A stretch of DNA of 64,000 bases from Dromiciops gliroides (lineage: Eukaryota; Chordata; Mammalia; Microbiotheria; Microbiotheriidae): the NCBI RefSeq assembly GCF_019393635.1, contig NC_057864.1, positions 468,518,617 to 468,582,616 of the forward strand, read 5' to 3'. The notes below the pieces were generated by a model. The model saw nothing but the letters and a program-made list of their open reading frames with translations, was not told the DNA's origin and did no database searches. This document shows, in pieces, positions 55,516-64,000 of this stretch (the first letter of the stretch is position 1; the number at the start of each line of letters is the position of its first letter). The position numbers and the translations under genes are program-made.

Positions 55516-56065
55516 AAGAAGAAAACCAAACGCACTCTGGGTTTCCTGATGCTAGTCACATGCTGGTTCTCAGCTCCTGGGAGCAAGGTCTGTGTCCCAC
55601 CTGTCTTTGTAGCCCCGGCACCTGGCATACAGTAGTTCTCTAATGTTTGTTGAATGAAATAATGACTCCTCCAGCTATGCCATGGGATTCCCAAGGTATC
55701 AGTCACATCCCCACTATAGATTCCCCTTCCCCAGAGGTGGCCTTCTGCTCTGACAGCTGATCAGTTGTCAAGCATAGAGAGTGACTTACATAAGTACACT
55801 TGGTCAACCGGATGGCCCAGTAGGACAGATGGCCTAAGTACGACCACCCCCATTTTTCAGATGAGGAAACTGAGGCCTGGAAAGCCCAGCAGCCTCAGGT
55901 CACAAAGGTAATGAATAGTCAGGCCGGAATCCGAACGCAGCTTTCTGATTCCCAGCTGGCAAAGACCTCTTCCCTGCCCCTTTGGACACGGACAGGTGAC
56001 TGACAGAAGGGCCCAGCGCTCTCCTTACTTTACTGCTCCTGCTAACCTGAACGCTGTACTTCTCT
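55516..56065. repeat. L2 tail and antisense MIR
   Basis: An L2 tail lies at about 55560-55665 (TCTCTAATGTTTGTTGAATG). 55670-55830 is unassigned. An antisense MIR (GAGGAAACTGAGGCCTGGAA) lies at about 55840-55965. Confidence 0.5.
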
Positions 56066-56285
56066 TCAGGTATCTCTGTGACCCCACTGGGGGGTTTCCT
56101 GGCTGAGATACTGGAGGGGTGGCCATCTCCTCCTCCAGCTCATCTGACAGGCTGAACTGAGGCAAACAGGGTTAAATGAGGTGCCTAGGGTCACCTGGCT
56201 AGTAAGGCCTGAGGCTGAATTTGAACTTGGGTCTTCCAGACTCCAAGCCTGGTGCTCTGTCCACTGCCCCACCCAGCTGCCCCCA
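56066..56285 (-). repeat. Long CORE-SINE (MAR1-like)
   Basis: Antisense copy with tail GTGACCCCACTGGGGGGTTT and head ending CCACCCAGCTGCCCCC. It is shorter and more diverged than the others. Confidence 0.75.
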
Positions 56286-56485
56286 CTTCAAACACTGAAC
56301 AATGCTCACTGATAGGATGAAGAACGCAGCTGCCTCATTAGCGTCCTGGCTGGAAAAGCCCTGCGTGGGAGGGCTTGTCTGTAACCACAGGCGCATACTG
56401 TATGCTCTATGACCCCCTTTGACAGAAGACAGATGGTTACATGAGAAAGTAGGAGCATCAAACAGCAGTTGGCATACAGTAGGCA

Positions 56486-56491
56486 TTTAAT
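56486..56491 (-). terminator. ZSWIM7: Possible ZSWIM7 poly(A) signal (ATTAAA)
   Basis: On the - strand ATTAAA lies about 100 bases after the ZSWIM7 stop codon. The hexamer variant is common, but the surrounding text (CACTTATTAAATGCCTACTG) also resembles an L2/MIR tail, so the assignment is weak. Confidence 0.3.
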
Positions 56492-56593
56492 AAGTGCTCA
56501 CTTGGTCCTTCAGTCCAGCGTCTCTGCGGCCGGCAAAGAGAAGTGGAGAACACTCCCTGGCTGGGTGATTCGCAGAGGCTTTGGGGGTGCCCA

Positions 56594-56713
56594 TTAGGCC
56601 TGTTCTTGATCCTCCTCTGCCAACAAGAGGCCAGACAGCTGCTTGTTAGAAACGCTCAGGTCCTGGCACACCCCCAGGGCCAGGCTGAGGTAGACGGCCA
56701 GGAGATGCTTGCA
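56594..56713 (-). CDS. ZSWIM7: ZSWIM7 last coding exon
   Basis: The - strand exon begins after ATGTCTTCCAG and reads CKHLLAVYLSLALGVCQDLS, then VSNKQLSGLLLAEEDQEQA, stop (TAA at 56596-56594). Human ZSWIM7 ends CKHLLAVYLSQVMRTCQQLS followed by a diverged tail of similar length, so the identity is clear. CKH gives the last two zinc ligands (C and H) of the SWIM finger begun in the previous exon. ZSWIM7 (SWS1) works in the nucleus with SWSAP1 to support RAD51-dependent homologous recombination, notably in meiosis (family knowledge). The gene is tail-to-tail with ADORA2B, with about 2.2 kb between the stop codon here and the ADORA2B poly(A) signal. Confidence 0.95.
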   Translation of the reverse strand, partial: CKHLLAVYLSLALGVCQDLSVSNKQLSGLLLAEEDQEQA

Positions 56714-58554
56714 CTGGAAGACATAAGATATGAGTCAGTTAGAAACCAGCTTGTTCCTGGAGCCACAAGGAACAGGTTCAAGTCCTGCCTGACACACAGA
56801 AGGCCCCCAGAAAGTCAGTCCACTAAGTTGTCTGTGGGGCTGTCAGGTGCTGAGGAAGGGAAGGGGCCCCGAAGGCTAGAGAGCTGTGGGGCTTGCAGAA
56901 GGGCTGATGAGCCACATCGGGGGAGGGCCTTCCCTCCCCAGGGGCTGCTCTCTCCAGCTGGACCCAGGGCTGGACCCAGCCAGGAGAGCCAGGAGGCCGG
57001 GCCTCTCTAGAACCCCCACTGAGCGATCGGAGCACAGGCCCAGGACTGCTGAGCCCCCTCCCCGCTTGCTGGTGTCTGACAGTGAGGGCAGCCAAGTTGC
57101 CTGTGGCTTCAGGAGGCGTCGGCATCTTAGGAAGTCGGGGGAATTAATGGGCACCCTTTGTAGTCATGGAGCTGTGGCCCAACAATGTGCAGAGGGCAGT
57201 GGCTTCCTGCCCCCGTGAAAAGCTGGGAGAGTAAGGAGATGTCGAAGACAAGGACAATGCCCCCTCCACATAGATGTTGAACGGAATGCCAGACTTCTGG
57301 CCTCTCATTTTACAGGTGAGGAAACCGAGGCGCGGGCTGATGCCACATCTCCCAGTCCCATGGCTACTAAGTGGCTGGGCTGGGCCCAGACAGGCGCTCC
57401 TCACATCTGTCCCTCACGGGCAGGCCAGGGAAGCAGAAGATTGTCATTTCAGTTAGAGCAGTGGGTGGAAATGGAGTTCACAGAACCCCAGATGGTTATT
57501 CATGGTTCCAAGGTGAGAACCCTCTGATTTGGACTCGTGTTCTAGTGTCCTTGTCACTAAACCTTTTCTCCCCTCTGAAAAGCCCATGGGGGTGGGGGTG
57601 AGGGGAAAACCAGAGGAAAAACCCCAGCAGCCCAAAGCAGGGCATCCCGACTGTCCAATCTGCCCAAACAGCCTCTTCAAAAAATAAAAATCCACCTGAT
57701 GAGACTGCAAGGAGCCAAGTTGTCACCAGGGATGGGCAGGCCACACCACCCGGGCCCACCGGAGCCATGGCGCAGGCCTTCTTGCTGACGGGAGGCTGTG
57801 ACATTGGGCCACAAAGGGAAAGGGAGCACATGGAATAGCTGCTGACCCACCGTTGAATGAATCAGAGGTAGCTGTGGGGCAAACAAGAAGCCACCCACGA
57901 GACCCTCTCACGATGCCAACCAATAGTCTAGAGAAAAGTCAAATTCTGCCCCAGAGCCTGCTCCAAATGCCTTCGTGATTCCACACTCAGTGAGTCATTG
58001 GCATTGAGTCCGGCAGCCCCAGGCTTTTGAGGGCAGGTACAATGCTCACGGCCGCTTCTGGGGGAGAGATTCCACCTTCCTCTGGGGATTCTCTCTGTCC
58101 TTTGACTCCAGGAGACAACACCTAATCGCCCATTTTCTCTGGAGTCCCTGGGGTCTGCCAGACCGGTCCTGCTTTGTGAGACTCAGGTTTTCAAAAGGGG
58201 ACTCTGGAAACAGAGTCAGTGCCTACGGAGTGGACAAAGGTGACGCCAGTCATAGCACATGAGCACAATGGAATAGGACTGTGCTGGAATAAACAGTGAC
58301 TGTGAAAGATTCAGGGGAGAATGGGGAGGCGCAGAGGGCACTGAGCCGAGCCAGGAAACCAACCCACACAGTTACAAAACCACGTCACCGGAAAGGACAA
58401 AAACCCCAAACTGGGTCATCAAAATGACCAAGCCCAGCCCTGAGAGATGAGGCAAGGAGCGGAGAGGGGCCTGGTGGCCTCACTCGGCTCCGCTGACCCT
58501 GTGCTCCTCTTAGTTCTTAATCTCTGTGCATGGGGCAGGGTGGGAGGAGGGGTC

Positions 58555-58790
58555 ATGATGATACTGACAGCTAGCATTTAGTGTCAGCCAATGTGCTTAG
58601 TGCTTTACAATGATTATCTCATTTAGTCCTTACAACAATCCTGAGAAGCATTGAGGAAATGGAGGCAAACAGGTGAAGTGACTTGCCCAGGGTCACACAG
58701 CTACTTAGCAAGTGTCTGAGGCCAGATTTGAACTTAGGTCTTGACTTCAGGCCTGGCGCTCGATCCACTTCGCCACCAGCTGTTTTAAGT
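58555..58790 (-). repeat. Antisense MIR/CORE-SINE
   Basis: It contains TTACAATGATTATCTCATTT, then GTGACTTGCCCAGGGTCACA and AGGCCTGGCGCTCGATCCAC, an old full-length MIR-like element. Confidence 0.7.
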
Positions 58791-59005
58791 CATAGAAAAC
58801 CAAAGTATATCGCTAATTTTTAACTTTTTAAATAAAGAGAATAGATGAAACAAATGGGTGGCGGCACAAAGCAGATAAATGGGATGGGGGATGTGGTGGA
58901 TCGAGCACCTGGCTGCCTGGGGCTAGTACCAAGGGCATTGCCCAAGGTGATCCCAGGTGACAACAGGAAGGAAAGGATGGACTTCTTTACCAAAATATGG
59001 AAAGA

Positions 59006-59153
59006 GGGGCAGCTAGGTGGTGCAGTGGATAGAGCACTGGCCCTGGAGTCAGGAGGACCTGAGTTCAAATCCAGTCTCAGATACTTGACACTTACTAGCT
59101 GTGTGACCCTGGGCAAGTCACTTAACCCTCATTGCCCTGCAAAAAAAAAAAAA
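59006..59153 (+). repeat. tRNA-derived marsupial SINE, full length
   Basis: Sense copy with a 13-A tail, in the ZSWIM7 last intron and antisense to that gene. Flanks ATGGAAAGAG / AAGGAAAGAA are a probable duplication. Confidence 0.92.
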
Positions 59154-59593
59154 GGAAAGAACGGCCCAGAGGCTGCCATCTGAGGCTGCCTTCATGCCGC
59201 CCTGGTCCTTTGGCTGGGGGGGGGGGGGGCGGGGCGTGAACTTGGATGGGAAAACATGGTGATGCCTATTTCAATGTAAGTGATCTCCTTTGTAATCTTA
59301 AGTCTTTTCTCAGACATTCACAAACACGACTCAGAGAAGAGGTGGCCAGGGCACAAAGAGGGTGGAGAATCCCTGAGCGGAGCCAATGGAGCCAATGTGT
59401 ACTTGCCCTTTCCGTCTTGGCTCCCTCCTGAGGCGGACGATGGAGAAAATGAGGCAGGGGCCGCACTGGGGACCGCCATCATGGTGCAGTGGAAAGAGCA
59501 CTGGCTATAATCTCTGACAAGCTGTGTGAAGCTGGCCCAGATGCCGACTGGTCCTGGGTCTCAGCTTCTTCCTCCACAGGGTGGGGTGGATGA

Positions 59594-59606
59594 ACACACA
59601 CATACA

Positions 59607-59640
<34 letters not shown>
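59594..59640. repeat. AC dinucleotide microsatellite
   Basis: ACACAC array interrupted by two ATAC units. Confidence 0.95.
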
Positions 59641-59997
59641 GCTCCGAGATTCCTTCTACGTCCTGACCTATGATCCCATGCACCATGGGCCAGAGACAAG
59701 AGGCCTCGCGAATAATCAAGGGGCTGAGCTGAAAGAGGGGCCAGATCCACTCTGCACCCTGCTGGCTCCCAGGCCTGGGTGTGACCTCTTAGGTGCCAAG
59801 CGGGAGGGTCTCCCAACCCACAGCTTCCTGGGGGACTCGAAGCATTGGCCATGTTGGCGTGAAAGGGAAACAAATATTCTTCCAGAAAAAACACATTCCC
59901 TCTGGGGAGACGAGGCTGGCAGAGATGACGAGGGAATGCCGGGATGCCACCGCTGGCTGCCGTTCATTTCAACCTTTGGTCACGTTCCCCCCCTTAC

Positions 59998-60102
59998 CAA
60001 GAGGCTGTCACTCTTCCGAAGCACAGAAAACTCGAAGGCTGGGCACGAGCAGTAATGGCAAGAGGCAAAACACGTGTACACCTTCCCGGAGCTCCCGAGC
60101 AC
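59998..60102 (-). CDS. ZSWIM7: ZSWIM7 penultimate coding exon (SWIM zinc finger)
   Basis: On the - strand, after a pyrimidine-rich stretch and TCTGGCAG, the exon reads VLGSSGKVYTCFASCHYCSC, then PAFEFSVLRKSDSLL, 35 codons in phase 0, and ends TTG|gtaagg. Human ZSWIM7 has VLGSSSKTYTCLASCHYCSC and PAFAFSVLRKSDSIL at the same place. The two cysteines of CSC plus C and H of CKH in the next exon form the CxC-x15-CxH SWIM motif, with the same spacer length as human. Together the two exons give 74 residues, the C-terminal half of a protein of about 140. Earlier exons were not found up to 64000 and should lie beyond the window. An overlapping + strand open frame here is only a shadow. Confidence 0.96.
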
Positions 60103-60989
60103 CTGCCAGACGAAGGACAGAGGGGCTCAGAGCCAGGCCCAGCCAGTCATTTCCCATGCCTCGTAACTCATCTCATTACTCAAGAGTCTTGCACCAGAAG
60201 GGAAAGCTTTGGTGATGTCCCCAGAAAGGGGAAATTTTGCTTCCTGTGGCAGAGTACAGCTTTCCTGCCAGTGGCCCTGACTCACGCCAGTAAAGACTCA
60301 GCTTGGGCTGCTCAACTGCCCCCCGCCCCCCAAATGCTTCACAGCCCAGACAGTGGGAAGAACTTCAGGGCAAAGGCTCTGATGCCCGTGAGAGTGAGGC
60401 ATACCCATCGATCCCTGCTTGTGAATGGGTGGGTCCATCCTTCCTCTCTTCCTTCCCTTCTTGCTAGTGCCCTCTCACCACCCCAACCCTATAAGGCAGG
60501 AACCTCCAGGTGAGGGATAGCACTCCACCATGACAGGCGAGCACCTCTTCTCTGCCTCGGGGTTCGGAATGCTTAATAACTCACCCTGGGTCACATGGCG
60601 GGGGTAGGTGTCTGGGCCAAGACTTGACCCTAGGCCTTCTGGCTTTGAGGGCAAGAGGCAGGGAGTGTCTTATTAACCCCATATTAGAGAGGAGGAAGCA
60701 GATTGTGAGTGAGGTGGGGTGCTCATGGGGCTAAAGTCTTAGACAAAGGGAGGGCCCAGGCCTCGTGACTCACAACTCGCCTTTCTGAGGCCTTAGAAGA
60801 AAATATAAAGACAAGCAAGAGAGAAAGCAGGTCTCTGAGGACCTCGGCAGCTGCCTTGGTGTGGCGGGGGAAATGGGGAAGAGTGGGGCCTACAGGAGGG
60901 CCCGGGGTATGAAGCAGCCCTGATTTCAGCCTACCTCAGCCTCCTTCTCCCAGGCTGGCCCAGCCTTTGGACAGCATTCTTTCTAGCAG

Positions 60990-61800
60990 CGATGCCGCCA
61001 CCTGCCTCGTCTCCCACCTTCATAACCCTGGCCTTAATCAAGTTGAGTCTACCTCCTCGATATTGCTCCCGTCCTGCAGCCACCACTCAAAAACAGACCC
61101 TCACCAACACCTGCCTGAACCATCACATGGGGTCAGGCCATGAGAGAGAGAAGGGGTCTTGGCTATCATCTGGTCTGACCTCCCCACTTTACAGGTGAGG
61201 AAACTGAGGCAGACCAGGGAAGGGACAAGGAGTCCATGGGAAGAGCCCCCTCCACGTTCACCAGCAGATCTTCCTGCTCTCCTCTCCATCCATCCCTCAC
61301 CCCCGTGCCAGACCAACTCTGTCCTGACATGTCTGCGTTCAGTCTCTAGACCTCTTTTGCCCACCCGGCCATCAAAGCTCCCCCCAACCTCACATTGCCC
61401 CACCCTCAGCTACTCCAAAGCAGCCTGGGATCTGGGGGTTCTACCCGCCTTTGATCACGCTGTTCCTCATGCCCGAGATGTCCTCCCTTCCTTTTACCCA
61501 CTGGACTTCTCACTGCTCTCTAAGGCCCCACTTAAATGGCCACTTTCTCCATGAAGCCCTCCCGGATTCCACCTGGCGATAACAACCCTCTCCCCTGGAC
61601 TGCACAAAACACTTTGTTTTGCTCAATTTCCATTAAAGCTCAGTACTGCCCTTTGTCAAAGGCAGGCGCTTTGCTTGGGGACCCTCAATTCCCCTCCTCC
61701 CCCTTTTCATCACCTTTTCTTTGTTTATCTGGAACACCCTTTGGATCAAGGTCACATACACAAAACTGGTGCTTAGAACCACACACAGACTGTTGGGACA
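60990..61800 (+). repeat. L2-type LINE 3' end with MIR insertion
   Basis: L2 coding remnants lie at about 60990-61130. An antisense MIR piece (AGGTGAGGAAACTGAGGCAG) lies at 61150-61225, and L2 continues at about 61300-61700 (ACCCACTGGACTTCTCACTG, CCACTTTCTCCATGAAGCCC). Confidence 0.6.
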
Positions 61801-62350
61801 CGCTGTAATGGGCCTCTCTGATCTTTTTTTCTCTTCAATCCAAATGGTCACATTTAACTTTTGACCTTCTCCCTCTTACTAGGTTTATGTTTCTAACATT
61901 AGGATTCCAACCAGGAGAGTTAACCAGTAGCTAAGTGCCTGAGGTTCTGTCTTGGTAGCAGTCTAGTTCTGATGGACAGGCCTGGTACAAGGGTGGGCTT
62001 TTCCTTGGGAATTCTTTTGGGATTGTAGGTCTGCCTTCCTTCTTCAAAAAGAAGGCTTAAAGGTCTACGGAATCTGAGCTTGAGACCAGAGCACACACAC
62101 TGTGAAGAGGCATTACTCAAATGAGAAAACCCTGGCGAGATCTGGATCCAAGAGTCCTAAGGTCTGGCCTGGAATACTGGCTGAAAGTGGGTGACCTTGG
62201 CCAAGTCACCTGCCTGCGTCAGCTTCTCCATCTCCGTGATGGGAAGGCTGGACCGGATGATCTGCAGGGCCCTTTCTGGCTTTACTGCTCTGTGATTTGG
62301 TGATAACGTGGCTTCCTTTCTCTTTCTGGAGGCTTGAAGAGGTTTTTTGG
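61801..62350. other. Unassigned intron sequence and a MIR
   Basis: 61801-62110 shows nothing recognisable. A sense MIR (GTGACCTTGGCCAAGTCACC) lies at about 62145-62300. Confidence 0.4.
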
Positions 62351-62566
62351 TTACTGATGGAGTTCTGCAATTTGATAACGATCTTCCTGGGTGGCCCACA
62401 TTTCAGTTTTCTTCTTCAAATTCTGCAGATTCTTTTTGTCTGCAGTGAGTATTGCTTGTTCTTGATGGTTCTGGAAACCAGCCCGGAAGTTTTCTTGAAA
62501 TAATATTGATCAGATGTTTTTCTTTTCACTTGATTGCACTGCTTCTAAATCTGCTTCTAGTGCCAT
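62351..62566 (-). pseudogene. Possible coding relic with coiled-coil character
   Basis: A 72-codon - strand frame from an ATG at 62566 to a TAA at 62351 has one in-frame TGA at codon 19. It reads as lysine/glutamate/glutamine-rich helical text, for example QAILTADKKNLQNLKKK and TEMWATQEDRYQIAELHQ. The composition is unlike the repeats around it. I do not recognise the parent protein. It could be a retrocopy fragment, an old exon or chance. Confidence 0.3.
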
Positions 62567-62713
62567 TATTTCCCAACCTTCTCTTCCTACGAATTTTTCT
62601 TATGTACAGATTGGGTAGTGTGGCATAGTAGATAGAAAGCCAGGCTGGCCTCTGACACATGCTGGCTGTGTGACCTTGGGAGGTCACTTGAACTCTCTAA
62701 GGTAGAGGTTCTT

Positions 62714-62868
62714 TTTTTTTTTTTTTTTTTTTGCTGGGCAATTGGGGTTAAGTGACTTGCCCAGGGTCACACAGCTAGTAAGTGTTAAGTGTCTGAGGCA
62801 GGATTTGAACTCAGGTATTCCTGAATCCTGGGCCAGTGCTCTATCCACTGCGCCATCTAGCTGCCCCT
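62714..62868 (-). repeat. tRNA-derived marsupial SINE, full length
   Basis: Antisense copy, so in the sense direction of ZSWIM7, flanked by TAAGGTAGAGGTTCTT at 62698-62713 and 62869-62884. Confidence 0.95.
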
Positions 62869-62884
62869 TAAGGTAGAGGTTCTT

Positions 62885-63885
62885 AAAGCTTCTTTGTGTC
62901 AAAGAAAGGCCTTGAGCACTTTGGACTCCTTTTTTTTTTTAGGGGTGTGTGTGGGATTTGTAATATATACATGCATATGTGTATGTGTAACATACATACA
63001 AACAAAATAACTGAAAGAAATGCTGATTTTCAGTCAGAGGTTAATAAAAAAATAAAGAGGTCATTTCTTTCCTCAGCCAAGTTCATGGATTCCCTGAAAT
63101 CTACCCATGGATCCCTTGGGGGTCCATGGACATCAGGTGAGGAACCTTGCCCTGAGAGTATATATTGCAGAGGAGGTGCTGACCTGCATTGGCGGAGGGA
63201 GTTTCTTCACCTGGAGTCCCTTATACCAAAGAAATCCCAGCTCTGGTCTCCCCAAACCTTTTCTGCTTGGACCACACTACCCACTGCTCTTTACCTTCAC
63301 CTCATTTATCCTCTTTTTTGGATGTTTTCAGGGGAATTTTCATGTACTCTGCATCCTGATTACTTAAACTGTAGGTCACAACCCCGAATGGGGTCGCGTA
63401 ACTGAATGTGGGGGTCGTGAAAAATTTAGCAACAGTAAAAGGTTTTGTATACCAATTTTACATAACTATATACCCAGGGTTATGTAAAAATTTCTCAGGC
63501 AAAAAGGGGGTTTAAGAAGGCCTGCTCTGCCTCATTTCCCATTTTTCTAAGTCATATCCTGATACTCTACCACAGCACAAAGGCTGCTTATCACAGAGGG
63601 GCCTTATGGGTCCAGGGCCTGCCTAACAGTCAAGTCTTTGGCCATGGGCTTGGTCAGGACCACCCTGCCCACCCCCTCAGGGCCTGCTTTGCCAAATGTG
63701 GAGGATCCAGCAACCTGTAAGAATCTCACTTAAGGCAAAGAGGTGAACTCTGCACAAGTGGAGGGAAGGCCCACACTGAGAAACCAAAGTGCAAATGCTA
63801 GTCCTTTTTTTCATGCCCTTCACTTTTTTTAAGCTGCATTCACATTTTTTATTGATTCTTCCTGCCTTTTAAAAAATTAATCTGA
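62885..63885. repeat. Dispersed repeat fragments
   Basis: A TATG/CATA-rich stretch lies at about 62960-63010. A dispersed element lies at 63055-63145 (AAGTTCATGGATTCCCTGAA), related to 33.55 kb. Another lies at 63365-63520 (AACAGTAAAAGGTTTTGTAT), related to the outer element at 11.35 kb. The rest is unassigned. Confidence 0.5.
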
Positions 63886-64000
63886 GGGGCAGCTAGGTGG
63901 CACAGTGGATAGAGCACCGGCCCTGGATCCAGGAGGACCTAAGTTCAAATCCGGCCTCAGACACTTTACACACTAGCTGTGTGACCCTGGGCAAGTCACT
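63886..64000 (+). repeat. tRNA-derived marsupial SINE, cut by the window edge
   Basis: Head and body are present up to GGGCAAGTCACT. The A-tail and 3' duplication lie outside. Confidence 0.93.

Larger units (their letters stand above)
56714..59997 (-). other. ZSWIM7: ZSWIM7 last intron
   Basis: The intron is bounded on the - strand by donor gtaagg (59997 down) and acceptor cttccag (to 56714). The phase is 0 on both sides. It holds mostly unassigned GC-moderate DNA at 56714-58540, with a MIR-type start at 57290-57345. It also holds an antisense long CORE/MIR element (58555-58790), a SINE (59006-59153), a G-run (59217-59230) and an AC microsatellite (59594-59640). Confidence 0.85.
60103..64000 (-). 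other. ZSWIM7: ZSWIM7 upstream intron (partial)
   Basis: This lies before the penultimate exon on the - strand and runs off the window. I searched for the preceding exon (human text ending SSPSGRRVYQ) and saw no match. Contents are unassigned DNA to about 60990, L2 3' sequence, MIR pieces, a possible pseudogene fragment (62351-62566), two SINEs and other dispersed repeats. Confidence 0.75.

Noticed and set aside
59944-60513. 189-codon + strand frame
   Set aside because: It overlaps the ZSWIM7 penultimate exon, which is clearly coding on the - strand. This is its shadow.
61981-62120. Possible further ZSWIM7 exon on the - strand
   Set aside because: A 66-codon frame exists but does not match the expected residues before VLGSS and lacks a donor in phase.
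11580-63999. Regularly repeated roughly 150-bp units as a CRISPR-like array
   Set aside because: They are dispersed SINEs in both orientations with target duplications and irregular spacing, in a vertebrate genome.

Overview
The window is genomic DNA from a marsupial, most likely an Australian one. Its commonest repeat is a tRNA-derived CORE-SINE with a head like GGCAGCTAGGTGG and a body reading CTGTGTGACCCTGGGCAAG. About 25 copies are present, many with intact target-site duplications, and they sit among L2, L1 and RTE-tailed debris. The species assignment is inference from repeat style, and the family names (WSINE/WALLSI-like, MAR1-like) are from memory. Apart from repeats the window is gene-poor. 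I see parts of two protein-coding genes, both recognised by protein similarity to human sequences I know.

Gene 1 is ADORA2B (adenosine A2B receptor), complete and on the + strand. Coding exon 1 is 6245-6579 and coding exon 2 is 52832-53492. They are joined by a consensus GT...AG intron of about 46 kb and encode a 331-residue class A GPCR. A CpG-rich promoter and 5' UTR (about 5140-6600) precede it, with a CCAAT box, a GC box, a GGCTCC hexanucleotide repeat, a short uORF and an overlapping out-of-frame AUG five bases before the receptor start. The 3' UTR probably ends near the AATAAA at 54351.

Gene 2 is ZSWIM7 (SWS1, a homologous-recombination factor) on the - strand, tail-to-tail with ADORA2B. 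Only its last two coding exons lie here (60102-59998 and 56713-56594). They join in phase and carry the SWIM zinc motif split across the intron. The rest of the gene lies beyond 64000. The convergent pair matches the human and mouse arrangement as I remember it.

Layout. 1-5140: intergenic DNA with L1, L2, LTR and simple repeats. 5140-6600: CpG island and exon 1. 6580-52831: the ADORA2B intron, dominated by SINE, MIR, L2 and L1 fragments, with a 350-bp purine microsatellite, a degraded L2 reverse-transcriptase region (about 45.5-47 kb), a solo-LTR-like element (about 33 kb) and several repeat-free islands that could be regulatory. 52832-54380: exon 2 and 3' UTR. 54380-56490: intergenic repeats. 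56490-64000: the 3' part of ZSWIM7 and its introns.

I found no prokaryotic-style system, CRISPR array or novel gene cluster. The most interesting signals are structural. They are a 49-bp inverted templated insertion inside a TA microsatellite, a 200-bp inverted repeat around an L2 fragment, two SINEs at the same site in two copies of an older element, a three-layer nested insertion, inverted octamer motifs in a repeat-free intronic island, and translation-control features at the ADORA2B start.
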